64,000 bases of DNA, taken from contig CAVSMH010000006.1 of assembly GCA_963728965.1 (NCBI GenBank), positions 1,922,001 through 1,986,000 of the forward strand. The letters are read 5' to 3'. This document shows, one piece after another, positions 37,530 through 46,424 of this stretch. The notes under the pieces were generated by a model that saw only the letters and a list, made by a program, of their open reading frames with translations, did no database searches and was not told the DNA's origin. The DNA is from DASQZT01 sp963728965 (GTDB lineage: Bacteria; Acidobacteriota; Terriglobia; Bryobacterales; Bryobacteraceae). The first letter of the stretch is position 1; every line of letters begins with the position of its first letter. The translations under genes and the position numbers were made by a program.

Positions 37530-38645
37530 ATGCGAAAGCTCGGATTACCGGGACTCCTGTTGGCTCTTACTCTGGCCGCTTTCGCGCAGAATCTGCTCGA
37601 AAGCGGCCGGACTGCTTTCCAGGCAGGTGATCTCGTTCGCGCCGAAAAGTCGTTCCGCGAATTTCTTGCGGCGCATCCCGACTCCGCCGAAGCGTTATCC
37701 AACCTGGCCGCGGTCTATGCGCGCCGCGAACAGTTCCAGCAAGCCGTGCCCCTGTACGAAAAGGCGCTAAAGGCCGATCCCAAACTCATTCCGGTCCACT
37801 TCAATATCGCCGTCTCGCTCGGTCGGATTCAGCAATACCAGAAGGCCGCCCGGCACCTCCGCATTTTTCTGAAGTCTTATCCGAACGAACCCCGCGCGCA
37901 CCAACTGCTCGGCCTTTGCCTGGTGGAAACGGGCGAGCTGCGCGGCGCGCTTTCCGAGCTCGAAACTTCCTACCGGGTGAATCCGAACGATGCCAGCATC
38001 GTGTACGCGCTGGCCTACGCGGAAGCGCGAGCCGGCGACGATGGGAGGGCAGCCGAGCTGCTCAGCCGGGCCGAGTCCAACCCGGTCCAGGCCAAGCTCA
38101 TTCAGGGGCTGATCGAGTACCGCCGGGGCCGTTTCGCGGAAGCCAAGGCTCGTTTCCAGGACGTCATCAAGGCCGCGCCCGATACCGCGCCGGCGGTCGC
38201 CGCGCTGGGCCGCCTCGAACTCCTCGACCACAACGACCAGGAGGCCATCCGCCTGCTCCAGCGGGCCATCCAATTGAACCCATCGGACGCCGAATCCACC
38301 TATCAGCTCGGCGTGCTCTACGACCGGAACGGGCGCACCCAGGAAGCCATTCCGCTGCTGCGCCACGCGCTCACCTTACGCGCCAATTACCCCGATCCGC
38401 TCTATCACCTCGGGCGAATCGCCCTGGCGCGCGGGGATGCCAAAGGCGCCCTCGCCCTGCTCGAGGAGGCGCGCCGCATCCTGCCCAACCAAGAAGCCAT
38501 CCGCCTGCTCCTGGGCCGCGCCTACCAGGCGCTGGGGCGCGAGGCGGAGGCCAAAGCGGAGTTCGCCGAAGTGCGCCGACTCAAGGCGGAGGTGGTCGAG
38601 CGCGACCGCCAACGCGTCGAGTCCGACGAGCTGATGAAACCGTGA
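37530..38645 (+). CDS. Secreted TPR-repeat protein
   Basis: A 371-aa protein with a signal peptide (residues 1-18, ending AAFAQN) followed by about nine TPR units of 34 residues (e.g. AEALSNLAAVYARREQFQQA, and PDPLYHLGRIALARGDAKGA). It should act as a periplasmic scaffold. ATG 37530 lies only 9 bases after a TATACT (37515-37520) and has no Shine-Dalgarno, so a leaderless transcript is likely. It overlaps the CRTAC1 gene by 4 bp (GTGA), so the two proteins are made together. The 3' end of the receptor gene is 37 bp upstream. Confidence 0.85.
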   Translation: MRKLGLPGLLLALTLAAFAQNLLESGRTAFQAGDLVRAEKSFREFLAAHPDSAEALSNLAAVYARREQFQQAVPLYEKALKADPKLIPVHFNIAVSLGRIQQYQKAARHLRIFLKSYPNEPRAHQLLGLCLVETGELRGALSELETSYRVNPNDASIVYALAYAEARAGDDGRAAELLSRAESNPVQAKLIQGLIEYRRGRFAEAKARFQDVIKAAPDTAPAVAALGRLELLDHNDQEAIRLLQRAIQLNPSDAESTYQLGVLYDRNGRTQEAIPLLRHALTLRANYPDPLYHLGRIALARGDAKGALALLEEARRILPNQEAIRLLLGRAYQALGREAEAKAEFAEVRRLKAEVVERDRQRVESDELMKP

Positions 38646-40390
38646 ACCTCATTCGGGCCAACCTCCTCCTGCTCTCCTCTCTCATCGCATACGGGCAAGG
38701 CATGGCGAGCCGGAACATCAAACCTACCCCGCGCTCGCGCCCCTCCGGCCGCCCCTGGATTTCCACGCTCACCAATATCGCCAGGCAGGCCGGCCTCACC
38801 GCGCCCACCATCTACGGAGCGGAACGGGACGTGGAGTATATCTCCGAAACCTCCTCGGGTGGGGTCGCCTTCCTCGACTACGACAACGACGGTTGGCTGG
38901 ACATCTTTCTCGTCAGCGGGACCCGTTTCGGCGAAGCCCCGCCCGGCGCCACCAACCGGCTTTACCGCAACAATCACGATGGAACCTTCACCGATGTCAC
39001 CGAAAAAGCCGGCCTGCAACATACCGGGTGGGGACAGGGGGTCGCCGTAGCCGATTACGACAACGACGGCAAGCTCGACCTCTTCGTGACCTACTGGGGC
39101 GACAACGTGCTGTACCGCAACAACGGCGACGGCACCTTTACCGACGTGACCGCCCGCAGTGGTCTGTCGCCCAAAATCAAGCCGAAGTATCCCGACTGGT
39201 TCTCCGGCGCTACCTTCCTCGACTACGACCGCGACGGCTACCTGGACCTCTATATCGGTACGTATGTAGATTTCGATATAGCCCGAGTGCCCAAGCCAGG
39301 CGCCAACCCCAACTGCAACTGGAAGGGAGTGCCGACGCCCTGCGGCCCCCGCGGCCTCCGCCCCGGCCGCCGCGTGCTGTACCACAACCGCGGAGATGGC
39401 ACCTTTGAGGATGTTTCCGCCAAAGCCGGCATTGCCCACAGCGGCACCTGTTTCGCGCTGACGGCGATTGCAGCCGATCTCGACGACGACGGCTGGCCCG
39501 ACATCTTCCAGGCGTGCGATTCCACGCCGGCTCTCTATTACCACAACCAGCACGACGGCACCTTCAGTGAAGAGGGCATCGAGCGGGGGGTCGGCCTGAA
39601 CCCGGATGGCATGGAGCAGGCGGGCATGGGCATCGCTCTGGGCGACTACAACGACGACGGCATCCTCGACATCTTCAAGACCCATTTCGCCGACGACACC
39701 CATGCCCTCTACCAGGGCCTCGGCAAAGGCCAGTTCCGCGAGGTGACACTGGCGGCGGGGCTCGGTGTCGAGACCCGCTGGATCGCCTGGGGCGTCGGCA
39801 TGCCGGACCTCGACAACGATGGTTGGCCCGACCTGTTCCTGGTCACCGGCAACGTCTACCCCGATACCGAACGCGACCTGCCGGCGTATCCCTATCACAT
39901 GCCGCCGCTGCTGTTCCGCAATCTCGGCGACGGCCGCTTTGAGCAGCTTGTCCAGGAGGCTGGTCCCGCCCTCTCCGAATGGCACAGCTCGCGCGGCGCC
40001 GCCTTCGGTGACTTCGATAACGATGGCGACGTCGACATTGTCATCTGGAATCGCAATGAGCCGCCCAGCCTGCTGCGCAACGATCTCAAGCCCGGCCACC
40101 ACTGGGTTCAATTGAAGCTCGAAGGCACGCGTTCCAACCGCGCCGCCATCGGAGCCGTGGCCACTGTCGAATTTGGCGGCCGCCGCCAGTCACAGGCAGT
40201 ACTCAGCCAGACAAGTTTCACTTCCGCCTCGGACCTGCGCCTTCACTATGGCCTGGGCTCGGCGACCTCGGCCGAGGTCACGATGAGGTGGCCTTCGGGA
40301 CTGCGCGAACATTTCACCGCGCCCAAAGTGGATTGTGTGCTGGTGCTGAAGGAAGGCGCCGGGAAAGCGGCCGGGCCGTTGCAGAAGTAA
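38642..40390 (+). CDS. CRTAC1-like FG-GAP/VCBS repeat protein with C-terminal ASPIC/UnbV domain
   Basis: A 582-aa exported protein. Signal sequence residues 1-18 (LIRANLLLLSSLIAYGQG). Then six or more FG-GAP/VCBS blades with the calcium-loop motif DxDNDGxxDxxxxxxG (e.g. LDYDNDGWLDIFLVSG, ADYDNDGKLDLFVTY, PDLDNDGWPDLFLVTG), forming a beta-propeller. Finally an ASPIC/UnbV domain (about 500-570, IGAVATVEFGGR). Members are common and secreted in Acidobacteria; the role is probably adhesive or substrate-binding. GTG 38642 overlaps the TPR gene stop by 4 bp. It is convergent with the glucarate dehydratase gene at 28 bp. Confidence 0.9.
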   Translation: MNLIRANLLLLSSLIAYGQGMASRNIKPTPRSRPSGRPWISTLTNIARQAGLTAPTIYGAERDVEYISETSSGGVAFLDYDNDGWLDIFLVSGTRFGEAPPGATNRLYRNNHDGTFTDVTEKAGLQHTGWGQGVAVADYDNDGKLDLFVTYWGDNVLYRNNGDGTFTDVTARSGLSPKIKPKYPDWFSGATFLDYDRDGYLDLYIGTYVDFDIARVPKPGANPNCNWKGVPTPCGPRGLRPGRRVLYHNRGDGTFEDVSAKAGIAHSGTCFALTAIAADLDDDGWPDIFQACDSTPALYYHNQHDGTFSEEGIERGVGLNPDGMEQAGMGIALGDYNDDGILDIFKTHFADDTHALYQGLGKGQFREVTLAAGLGVETRWIAWGVGMPDLDNDGWPDLFLVTGNVYPDTERDLPAYPYHMPPLLFRNLGDGRFEQLVQEAGPALSEWHSSRGAAFGDFDNDGDVDIVIWNRNEPPSLLRNDLKPGHHWVQLKLEGTRSNRAAIGAVATVEFGGRRQSQAVLSQTSFTSASDLRLHYGLGSATSAEVTMRWPSGLREHFTAPKVDCVLVLKEGAGKAAGPLQK

Positions 40391-40418
40391 CGTCGCCGAG
40401 AGCCTGGTGGCGCCGGGA

Positions 40419-41762
40419 TCAGGTGTGCAGGCACGGGCGGTGGGGGTCGAATTTCCAACCGGGCACCAGGTACTGCATGGCGATGGAATCGTCGCGGCCG
40501 GCCAGCCCCACCTTGTGATACAGCGCGTGGGCGGTTTCGATTTGCGCGAGGTCGGGTTCCACACCGAGGCCGGGGCGATCGGGAACGGTCAGCCGGCCGC
40601 CCTCGATGCGCAGAGGCTCGCGGGTGAGGCGGTGCCCGTCCTGCCAGATCCAGTGGGTGTCGATGGCGGTAATGGTGCCGGGCGCCGCCGCCGCCACGTG
40701 GGTGAACATGGCGAGCGAGATATCGAAGTGATTATTGGAGTGCGAGCCCCAGGTGAGGCCGCAGTCACGGCAGAGTTGCGCCACCCGCACGGAGCCGCGC
40801 AGGGTCCAGAAGTGCGGGTCGGCGAGCGGGATATCGACGGCATGTAGCTGGATGGCGTGGGCCAGTTGACGCCAGTCGGTGGCCACCATGTTGGTGGCGG
40901 TGGGCACGCCGGTGGCGCGGCGGAACTCGGCCATCACTTCGCGGCCCGAAAAGCCGGCTTCCGCGCCGCAGGGATCTTCGGCGTAGGCCAGGAGTCGGCG
41001 GCCGCGGGTACACAGCCGGATGGCCTCTGCGAGACTCCACGCGCCATTGGGATCGAGCGTGATGCGTGCGGCGGGAAAACGCTCCGCCAGTGCGGCGATG
41101 GCCTCCATCTCTTCCTCGCCGCGGAGGACGCCGCCTTTGAGTTTGAAATCCTCGAAGCCGTAGCGGGCGTGCGCGGCTTCGGCCAGGCGCACGATGGCCT
41201 GGGGAGTCAGGGCCGCTTCGTGCCGCAGCCGCAGCCAGTCGTCTTCGGCGTGCGGAGCCGCGGCATACGGCAGATCGGTACGCCCGCGATCGGCGATATA
41301 GAAAAGGTAGCCGAGCGTGCGCACCTGCCTCCGCTGTTGACCCTCGCCCAGCAGGGCCGCGACGGGCAGTCCCAGAAACTGGCCCAGGAGGTCGAGCAGG
41401 GCGGCTTCGACGGCGGTCGCCGCGTGGATGGTCGTGCGGAGGTCGAAGGTCTGAAGTCCGCGGCCCCCGGCATCTCTCCCCGCAAACTGCTGCTGGATGG
41501 CGGTGACGATGTTCAGCCAGGCCCCGACGGACTGCCCCAGCACGAGCGGACGCGCGTCTTCGAGGGTCTGACGAATGCGCTCGCCGCCGGGGACCTCGCC
41601 CACTCCGGTGTGCCCGGCGTTGTCTTTCAGCAGGACGAGATTGCGCGTGAAGAACGGGCCGTGGGCGCCGCTGAGGTTGAGCAGCATGCTGTCGTGTCCG
41701 GCCACTGGGATGACGCGCATCTCGACGACGCCGGGCGCGCCGGACGGATTCAACGGTTGCAT
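40419..41762 (-). CDS. gudD: Glucarate dehydratase (enolase superfamily)
   Basis: A 447-aa enzyme that dehydrates D-glucarate (and L-idarate) to 5-keto-4-deoxyglucarate in sugar-acid catabolism. Enolase-superfamily signatures present: Lys in FKLKGGV (K-x-K), first metal Asp in LDPNGAW, further acidic ligands in YAEDPCGAE, and the catalytic His in GSHSNNHFDIS. The length equals that of E. coli GudD (446 aa). The ATG at 41762 has no obvious Shine-Dalgarno. The downstream aldolase and semialdehyde dehydrogenase of the pathway are not in the window, apart from the DHDPS-family aldolase at 0.3 kb, which could in principle serve. Confidence 0.92.
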   Translation of the reverse strand: MQPLNPSGAPGVVEMRVIPVAGHDSMLLNLSGAHGPFFTRNLVLLKDNAGHTGVGEVPGGERIRQTLEDARPLVLGQSVGAWLNIVTAIQQQFAGRDAGGRGLQTFDLRTTIHAATAVEAALLDLLGQFLGLPVAALLGEGQQRRQVRTLGYLFYIADRGRTDLPYAAAPHAEDDWLRLRHEAALTPQAIVRLAEAAHARYGFEDFKLKGGVLRGEEEMEAIAALAERFPAARITLDPNGAWSLAEAIRLCTRGRRLLAYAEDPCGAEAGFSGREVMAEFRRATGVPTATNMVATDWRQLAHAIQLHAVDIPLADPHFWTLRGSVRVAQLCRDCGLTWGSHSNNHFDISLAMFTHVAAAAPGTITAIDTHWIWQDGHRLTREPLRIEGGRLTVPDRPGLGVEPDLAQIETAHALYHKVGLAGRDDSIAMQYLVPGWKFDPHRPCLHT

Positions 41763-41936
41763 GGAGTGCCCAGGATATCACCAGTGGTAGCCGGCACCCA
41801 GGGATATGCGAGTGTCTACGAACGGGGCCTCGATGGCGACCTCGAAGCGGCGGCCGCCTGGAACGAAAGGTCCATATCCACTGACAACTGGATCGATGGC
41901 GCCCGGCGGAGTACGCTGCTAGTCGAGGAGCCGCAC

Positions 41937-43301
41937 ATTCACGCAAACACGGAATCGCTGATCCGTTTTCGCGATGGCGAACTGGCCGAAGGGGAGCGGA
42001 AGCCGCTGGAAGCGCATCTGTCACAGTGCGCCCGGTGTCGTGCGGAATACCAGCGCTTATCGGTCGTGCCGGATGGCCCGGAGCCGGATGGCGCCATGTT
42101 CTCGGGGCTGCTGGCGAACATCGAGCGATGGGAAGCGGCCGAATGGCAGCCGGAGCGCAACGGCAGCGCGGTGAAGCAGCGCGTGACGTCGGATATCGAG
42201 CCGTACCTGGGGAGCGTCGCGACCGGTCAGGTGCTGGCGCCGGTATCGGGTGAAAACCTGTTAACTCCGGTGGAATCGGTGTTAACGGTATTTCTAGGCA
42301 AACGGGCGGCAGCGCTCCTGGTGAACGACGTCGTGGACCACGCCATTTTTCTCAAGGGCAGCTTTCGAAAGGCGGCGGGGCTGTGGAACGAGCCTTCGCC
42401 TCGCGACCTGACGCGGCAACTGCCACGGGTATGGGCCTGGCTGATTCTGCTGGCGGGTGGTTGTGCCGCGGGGCTCGGGCTGGCCGCATTCGCCGCCTGG
42501 GGCCGCACTGGCGATCCGTCGTGGGTGGGCACGTTCTTTCGGCTGCCAGGCACGCTGGCCACCGTCGGATTGGCCCTTCTCGAAGTTTGGTTCTGCCTGC
42601 ACGTGGTGCGCGAATTTGGGCGGGGCGACGCCTTGCGTCCGGCATGGATGCTGATCGTCGGATCGGCCGTCTGCAACCTGGCCAGCGCGCTGTTCCCGGA
42701 AGTTTTGCGAGCCCATCCACCGTTGACCTTTGCGGCGGAATTGCATCCGGACCTGGCACGGGCGGTATCCGACTGGCAGCAGCTCGGCCTGACGCTGGGC
42801 GGCACCTGCCGCTTCGCGCTGTTGGCGGCAGGGCTCGTCGCGGTGCTGAGGGTCTACGGCCGGCTGGGATTCCTGAAACGGCTGCGTGCTTTCGACTGGG
42901 TCCTGCTGGCGATACCGGCGGCCTATGTCCTGTACGATGCGGGCGATCTCATCACGGCGGGCCGGCCGGGCGCACGAATGGATTTCTGGCTGGCCGCGCG
43001 CTGGCTGGTGGACCCGCTGCTGTGGCTGCTGTTGGGGCTGGCGCTGTTGCTCTTCCGCTCAGTGCGGGGCATGGGCCGCGGCTGGGTTTCGCGGTGCTGG
43101 GCCTGGTACAGCGCGGGCATATTTTTGACTTCCCTGGGCGATATCGGACTGTGGGCGGCCAATCACGGCTGGCTCCCGCGACACCTGCTGGCCCTGACGT
43201 GGTACGCGTGGCTGCCGGCCGCCACCGCCTTTGCGCTGGCCCCCGCTTTCCAGTTGGAAGCGGTCCGCCATGCCACCACGGCGAGGAAGAAGACGGATTG
43301 A
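41937..43301 (+). CDS. Zinc-finger (anti-sigma-type)/multi-TM membrane protein, with apparent ATT start
   Basis: About 454 aa. An N-terminal zf-HC2-like finger (IRFRDGELAEGERKPLEAHL, then SQCARC: His-x3-Cys-x2-Cys) resembles membrane anti-sigma factors. About eight TM helices (roughly residues 160-450) follow. No ATG, GTG or TTG is in frame upstream within 150 bp, and the frame stays open from before 41763. A GAGGAG (41925-41930) lies six bases before ATT 41937, whose product would start HANTESLIRFRDGEL, exactly where family members begin. An ATT start is therefore favoured, with a base error or a CTG start as alternatives. The function may be regulatory sensing at the membrane. Confidence 0.6.
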   Translation: MHANTESLIRFRDGELAEGERKPLEAHLSQCARCRAEYQRLSVVPDGPEPDGAMFSGLLANIERWEAAEWQPERNGSAVKQRVTSDIEPYLGSVATGQVLAPVSGENLLTPVESVLTVFLGKRAAALLVNDVVDHAIFLKGSFRKAAGLWNEPSPRDLTRQLPRVWAWLILLAGGCAAGLGLAAFAAWGRTGDPSWVGTFFRLPGTLATVGLALLEVWFCLHVVREFGRGDALRPAWMLIVGSAVCNLASALFPEVLRAHPPLTFAAELHPDLARAVSDWQQLGLTLGGTCRFALLAAGLVAVLRVYGRLGFLKRLRAFDWVLLAIPAAYVLYDAGDLITAGRPGARMDFWLAARWLVDPLLWLLLGLALLLFRSVRGMGRGWVSRCWAWYSAGIFLTSLGDIGLWAANHGWLPRHLLALTWYAWLPAATAFALAPAFQLEAVRHATTARKKTD

Positions 43302-43383
43302 ACCGGCGCTGCCGTTTCAATGGGGCCCCGCTGTGGACCGGCGTGCTGCACAGAGAAGAATGGGGGAAGGGAATTCGGGAGAC

Positions 43384-43412
43384 CCGGGCCGGCCAACCGC
43401 AGGCCGGCCCGG
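43384..43412. terminator. Strong hairpin between convergent genes
   Basis: A perfect 11-bp inverted repeat (43384-43394 with 43402-43412) around the loop AACCGCA at 43395-43401. The stem is CCGGGCCGGCC. It lies between the multi-TM gene (ends 43301) and the tadG-like gene (ends 43420). There is no T-tract, so it may be a bidirectional hairpin of rho-dependent or processing type rather than a classical intrinsic terminator. Confidence 0.55.
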
Positions 43413-43419
43413 ACCTGCC

Positions 43420-45049
43420 TCATTGGGCGAGTCGCAAGAGAGAGGATGCTACCGCATCGAATGCCGCGGAGAGCTGGTCGGTTGTGTTCACCTGGTAGAA
43501 TCTGCCTTTCGGCTGTGTGGCCACGTAGGACGTCGAGTCCGACGTGTTGGCAAGCCGTTTCAACAATCCGACATCGGTTCCCGGGGAGTTGCCCGTGTAG
43601 CCGATGGTGAAGATCTGGATCTGGTTCATCGAGTTCTGGCTGCGAATCCGCTTGCCGATGGCATCGGTGGCGTTCCAGCAAGCCGCCGCGACATTGTAAC
43701 CGGTGGTGGGCGTGTCCCAATCCGCCGCACCGGTATTCGGATACCACGTCGTCGTCCCATCGCTGATCTGGGAGTTGGTGTATCCCAACCCGGTGGTGGA
43801 GTTACCGTAGATATCGAACGCCGGGACAATGTCGAGGTCCTTCAGATAGTAACCACCGCCGCCGCCCGAACCCTCGTTGTTCAGGTAATAGCAGCCTGAC
43901 ACGGCGCTGGACGGTTTGCTCGGCGAGAGGTCGCCGGCTCCGCTGCTACCCAGCCACCAGCTGAGCGTGTGCGAGGTATCGTAAGCGCCAGTCAGAAACA
44001 AGCCCATGCTGGTCCCCCATCCCGGATAGGAGTTATGGGGACCTGGAGGGCTGTTGGGAGCCGCAATCCAGCCTAGCATTTGGGTGCTGGACGAGCTGCC
44101 GGCCGGGTTATAGGTGCATTTGGACTGGCTGCCCGCGCTTCCCCGTGGTTTGAGGGCATTGTTCGCGGGATCGTTGGGATAGACCGAGAGACCGCTGGGG
44201 ACGCCATCGGTAAACAGCACGATCGTGTTTAAGGTGTTGTCCACGCCATCCCGGAGCAGGTCGCGGTTGTGCGCCTTTTGCATTTCGAGGTAGGCAAGCG
44301 AGAGCGCCTCGGACATATTGGTTCCACCGCCTTCCTGCATGGCCCGGAGCTGGTCGAAGATCGCACCGGTCATTTCCTTTGGATTGATCGCGAAGGTCTT
44401 GTCCGGTCCCCCGGCGCTGGTCGGGTTGGTGTCGTCACGGCCGTGCGGGGGTGGGATAGGCGACGATACCGCTGCCAGAAAAGACCACCAGGCCGACCTG
44501 GTCGTACCCGGGCGTGAACTTCGATGCGAACCATAATGCGCCGTTCTTCATGGATGTGAATACGTCGTCTCCGGTTACGGGGTCATCATGATGCATCGAG
44601 TGCGAACGGTCGAGGACAATGACGATCCGCGTGACCCTGCGGGTAGCCACGGCATTCGCGGTGATCGTGGACACGGTGGAACCGATGACGCGAAGAAACG
44701 TGAGTGGTAGGGTCACGCTGGCTGCCACCGAAATCGTTTGTGCGCCCAGGTTGTTGCTGTATTGGATGGTCCGCTGGACGGCACTGGCACCCCAGAAGCC
44801 GGTGGGGAAGTTGGCATTGAGAAAATCGCCGGCAATTTCTTCGGTGTTCGCGCTGGTGCCCAGCAAACGGCCCGCGCCGAGGGCGGCGCCATCGACGGCG
44901 GAAGACAATTTGGACTGCACGATCGAGATCCTGGTGGCATCAATCGCCAGGCCCACCAGGGGAATCAGTACCAGGGGCAGCAGCAGCGTCATGAGGACGA
45001 TGGTGGCACCGCGCTGGCGACGTCTGCATGAAATAGGACGACGCAACAT
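43420..45049 (-). pseudogene. TadG-like von Willebrand factor A protein, frameshifted
   Basis: A Tad pilus-associated protein split by one surplus base. Frame A (45049 to 44435) gives RRQRGATIVLMTLLLPLVLI (prepilin-like TM), the TadG/TadE start, then the VWA opening IVIVLDRSHSMHHDD (DxSxS-like MIDAS) up to VVFSGSGIVAYPTPARP and a stop. Frame B resumes HGRDDTNP and runs to 43420, with NTIVLFTDGVPSG and YGSTTGLGYTN-type extracellular sequence. Removing one C from the five-C run (plus strand G run 44447-44451) joins both into one frame of about 543 aa. It could be a pseudogene, a phase-variable gene or an assembly error. It follows two TadE-like genes. Confidence 0.8.
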
Positions 45050-45070
45050 TTTCTGTTTCCTCCAAGCCGT

Positions 45071-45736
45071 CTAAAAGAACGCGAACGAATAGGTTGGGGC
45101 TCCCGAGGCAAACGGGGGCATTTTGAACCCCTGCGCCGCGGCTTCGATCAGATACAGTCTCTGTCCGGAGGGCAGGCCCGAGACCTGGTTATTAACTACG
45201 CTGTAGGGGAGAATGCCGTTGGCGCTGGTAAACGTAGCTACCGCTCCGGCCTTCTTCACATAGTCGTTCATCGAAATCCGGCCCGCGGAATCGAAGGTGA
45301 CTCCACTGGGCGAGCCGAAATTGCTGCTGCGGAGACTACTCTTGCCGATGACAATTCTTTCCGTGAATACCCACTTGTTGCGGTTGGTGCAGGCGCTGGT
45401 GGGATTGCCGTTGACGTCGGCCGCCCCGACTGCCACACAGGCGGCATTATCGACGTAGGTCAGGGCGGAGAGGATCACGACCGCGCCGCCGCTGTCCGAT
45501 GTCGAGACCAGGCCAAGATTGGATCCGAGCTTGGCTAGGATGGCCTGGCTTCCTTCCTGTGCAAAATCCACCCCGCGCGCCCACATCTGCCCGGCATCCC
45601 GCGCCAGTTGGATGGTCTGCATGGTGTGGATCATGTTGATGCCGATCGCACCCGTGCCGAGCAGCAACGGCACCAGCACGAGCAGGCTGAGTGCGAACTC
45701 AATGGTCGATACGCCTCGTGTCGAGTGTGATCTCAT
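45071..45736 (-). CDS. TadE-like pilus/pseudopilin assembly protein
   Basis: A 221-aa protein with the TadE-type N-terminus MRSHSTRGVSTIEFALSLLVLVP: a basic stretch, then one TM helix with a Glu at residue 13 in TIEFAL, as in prepilin-like proteins. The rest is a periplasmic domain with a disulfide-capable pair (CVAVG and CTNRN). TadE proteins accompany TadF/TadG in Flp/Tad pilus assembly. No tad ATPase, secretin or Flp pilin is seen near it. It lies between a second TadE-like gene and the frameshifted TadG-like gene, with gaps of 9 and 21 bp. Confidence 0.82.
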   Translation of the reverse strand: MRSHSTRGVSTIEFALSLLVLVPLLLGTGAIGINMIHTMQTIQLARDAGQMWARGVDFAQEGSQAILAKLGSNLGLVSTSDSGGAVVILSALTYVDNAACVAVGAADVNGNPTSACTNRNKWVFTERIVIGKSSLRSSNFGSPSGVTFDSAGRISMNDYVKKAGAVATFTSANGILPYSVVNNQVSGLPSGQRLYLIEAAAQGFKMPPFASGAPTYSFAFF

Positions 45737-45745
45737 GGCAGACTC

Positions 45746-46330
45746 CTATGGGGCCGACCCGATGGGCGGGATCACGGACGTCGACATCGGCTCAATCACA
45801 TCCGCGGCAAAAACGGTGATTCCCGTCGCCCCCTTGTTATCACCCCCACTGCCGAGATCGACCGTGTGGCAATCGACGCCCGAAGCCCAGTCGAAAATGC
45901 GGGCCATGAGCGGTGACAGCGGGTAGTTCTGAACCGAGACCTGCATGATGTTGCCAGGCCGGTTGCCCGACGGCTGGGCGGAAACGTCCACGGACGGATT
46001 GTCCTGGTCGAAATAGTTGACCTTGATCCGGCTTAGCCCGGCGGTGCCGTTCAACATACCGACCGCGTGCTGCTGAACCAGGGATTTCACCTCATCGGTG
46101 AGATTGCCATTAACCTGGGATGACGTGAGCGTGACACCGGTGCGGACCGCCAGGCGGACGGCCTGCTGTAGCGTCGCCTCCGCAAAAATGGTCCACGAGG
46201 TGTCCACCACCACGATGATCATCGCCAGGAACGGCAGGAAATTGAGCGTGAACTCGATCAGCTCCGCACCCCGCGTCCTGCGCCGGCGGCTGGTGCGGAG
46301 TGGTGCGGCCGGAAAGGCGGCCTGTGGCAT
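45746..46330 (-). CDS. TadE-like pilus/pseudopilin assembly protein
   Basis: A 194-aa protein beginning MPQAAFPAAPLRTSRRRRTR, followed by the TadE motif GAELIEFTLNFLPFLAMIIVV with Glu preceding a single TM helix (about 28-50). The remainder is a periplasmic domain with a CHTVD segment. ATG 46330 is preceded by GGGAGGA. It is the first gene of a minus-strand TadE-TadE-TadG cluster, and the 95 bp upstream to the LarA-like gene probably hold its promoter. The rest of the Tad machinery is absent from the window. Confidence 0.82.
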   Translation of the reverse strand: MPQAAFPAAPLRTSRRRRTRGAELIEFTLNFLPFLAMIIVVVDTSWTIFAEATLQQAVRLAVRTGVTLTSSQVNGNLTDEVKSLVQQHAVGMLNGTAGLSRIKVNYFDQDNPSVDVSAQPSGNRPGNIMQVSVQNYPLSPLMARIFDWASGVDCHTVDLGSGGDNKGATGITVFAADVIEPMSTSVIPPIGSAP

Positions 46331-46424
46331 GAACCTGTCCTCCCGATGCGGAGAAGGACAAGAGGGTCTTTTTATGGACAAGGCCGACTGGGAAAACCCC
46401 CCATTACCGGCCTAATACACTGGA

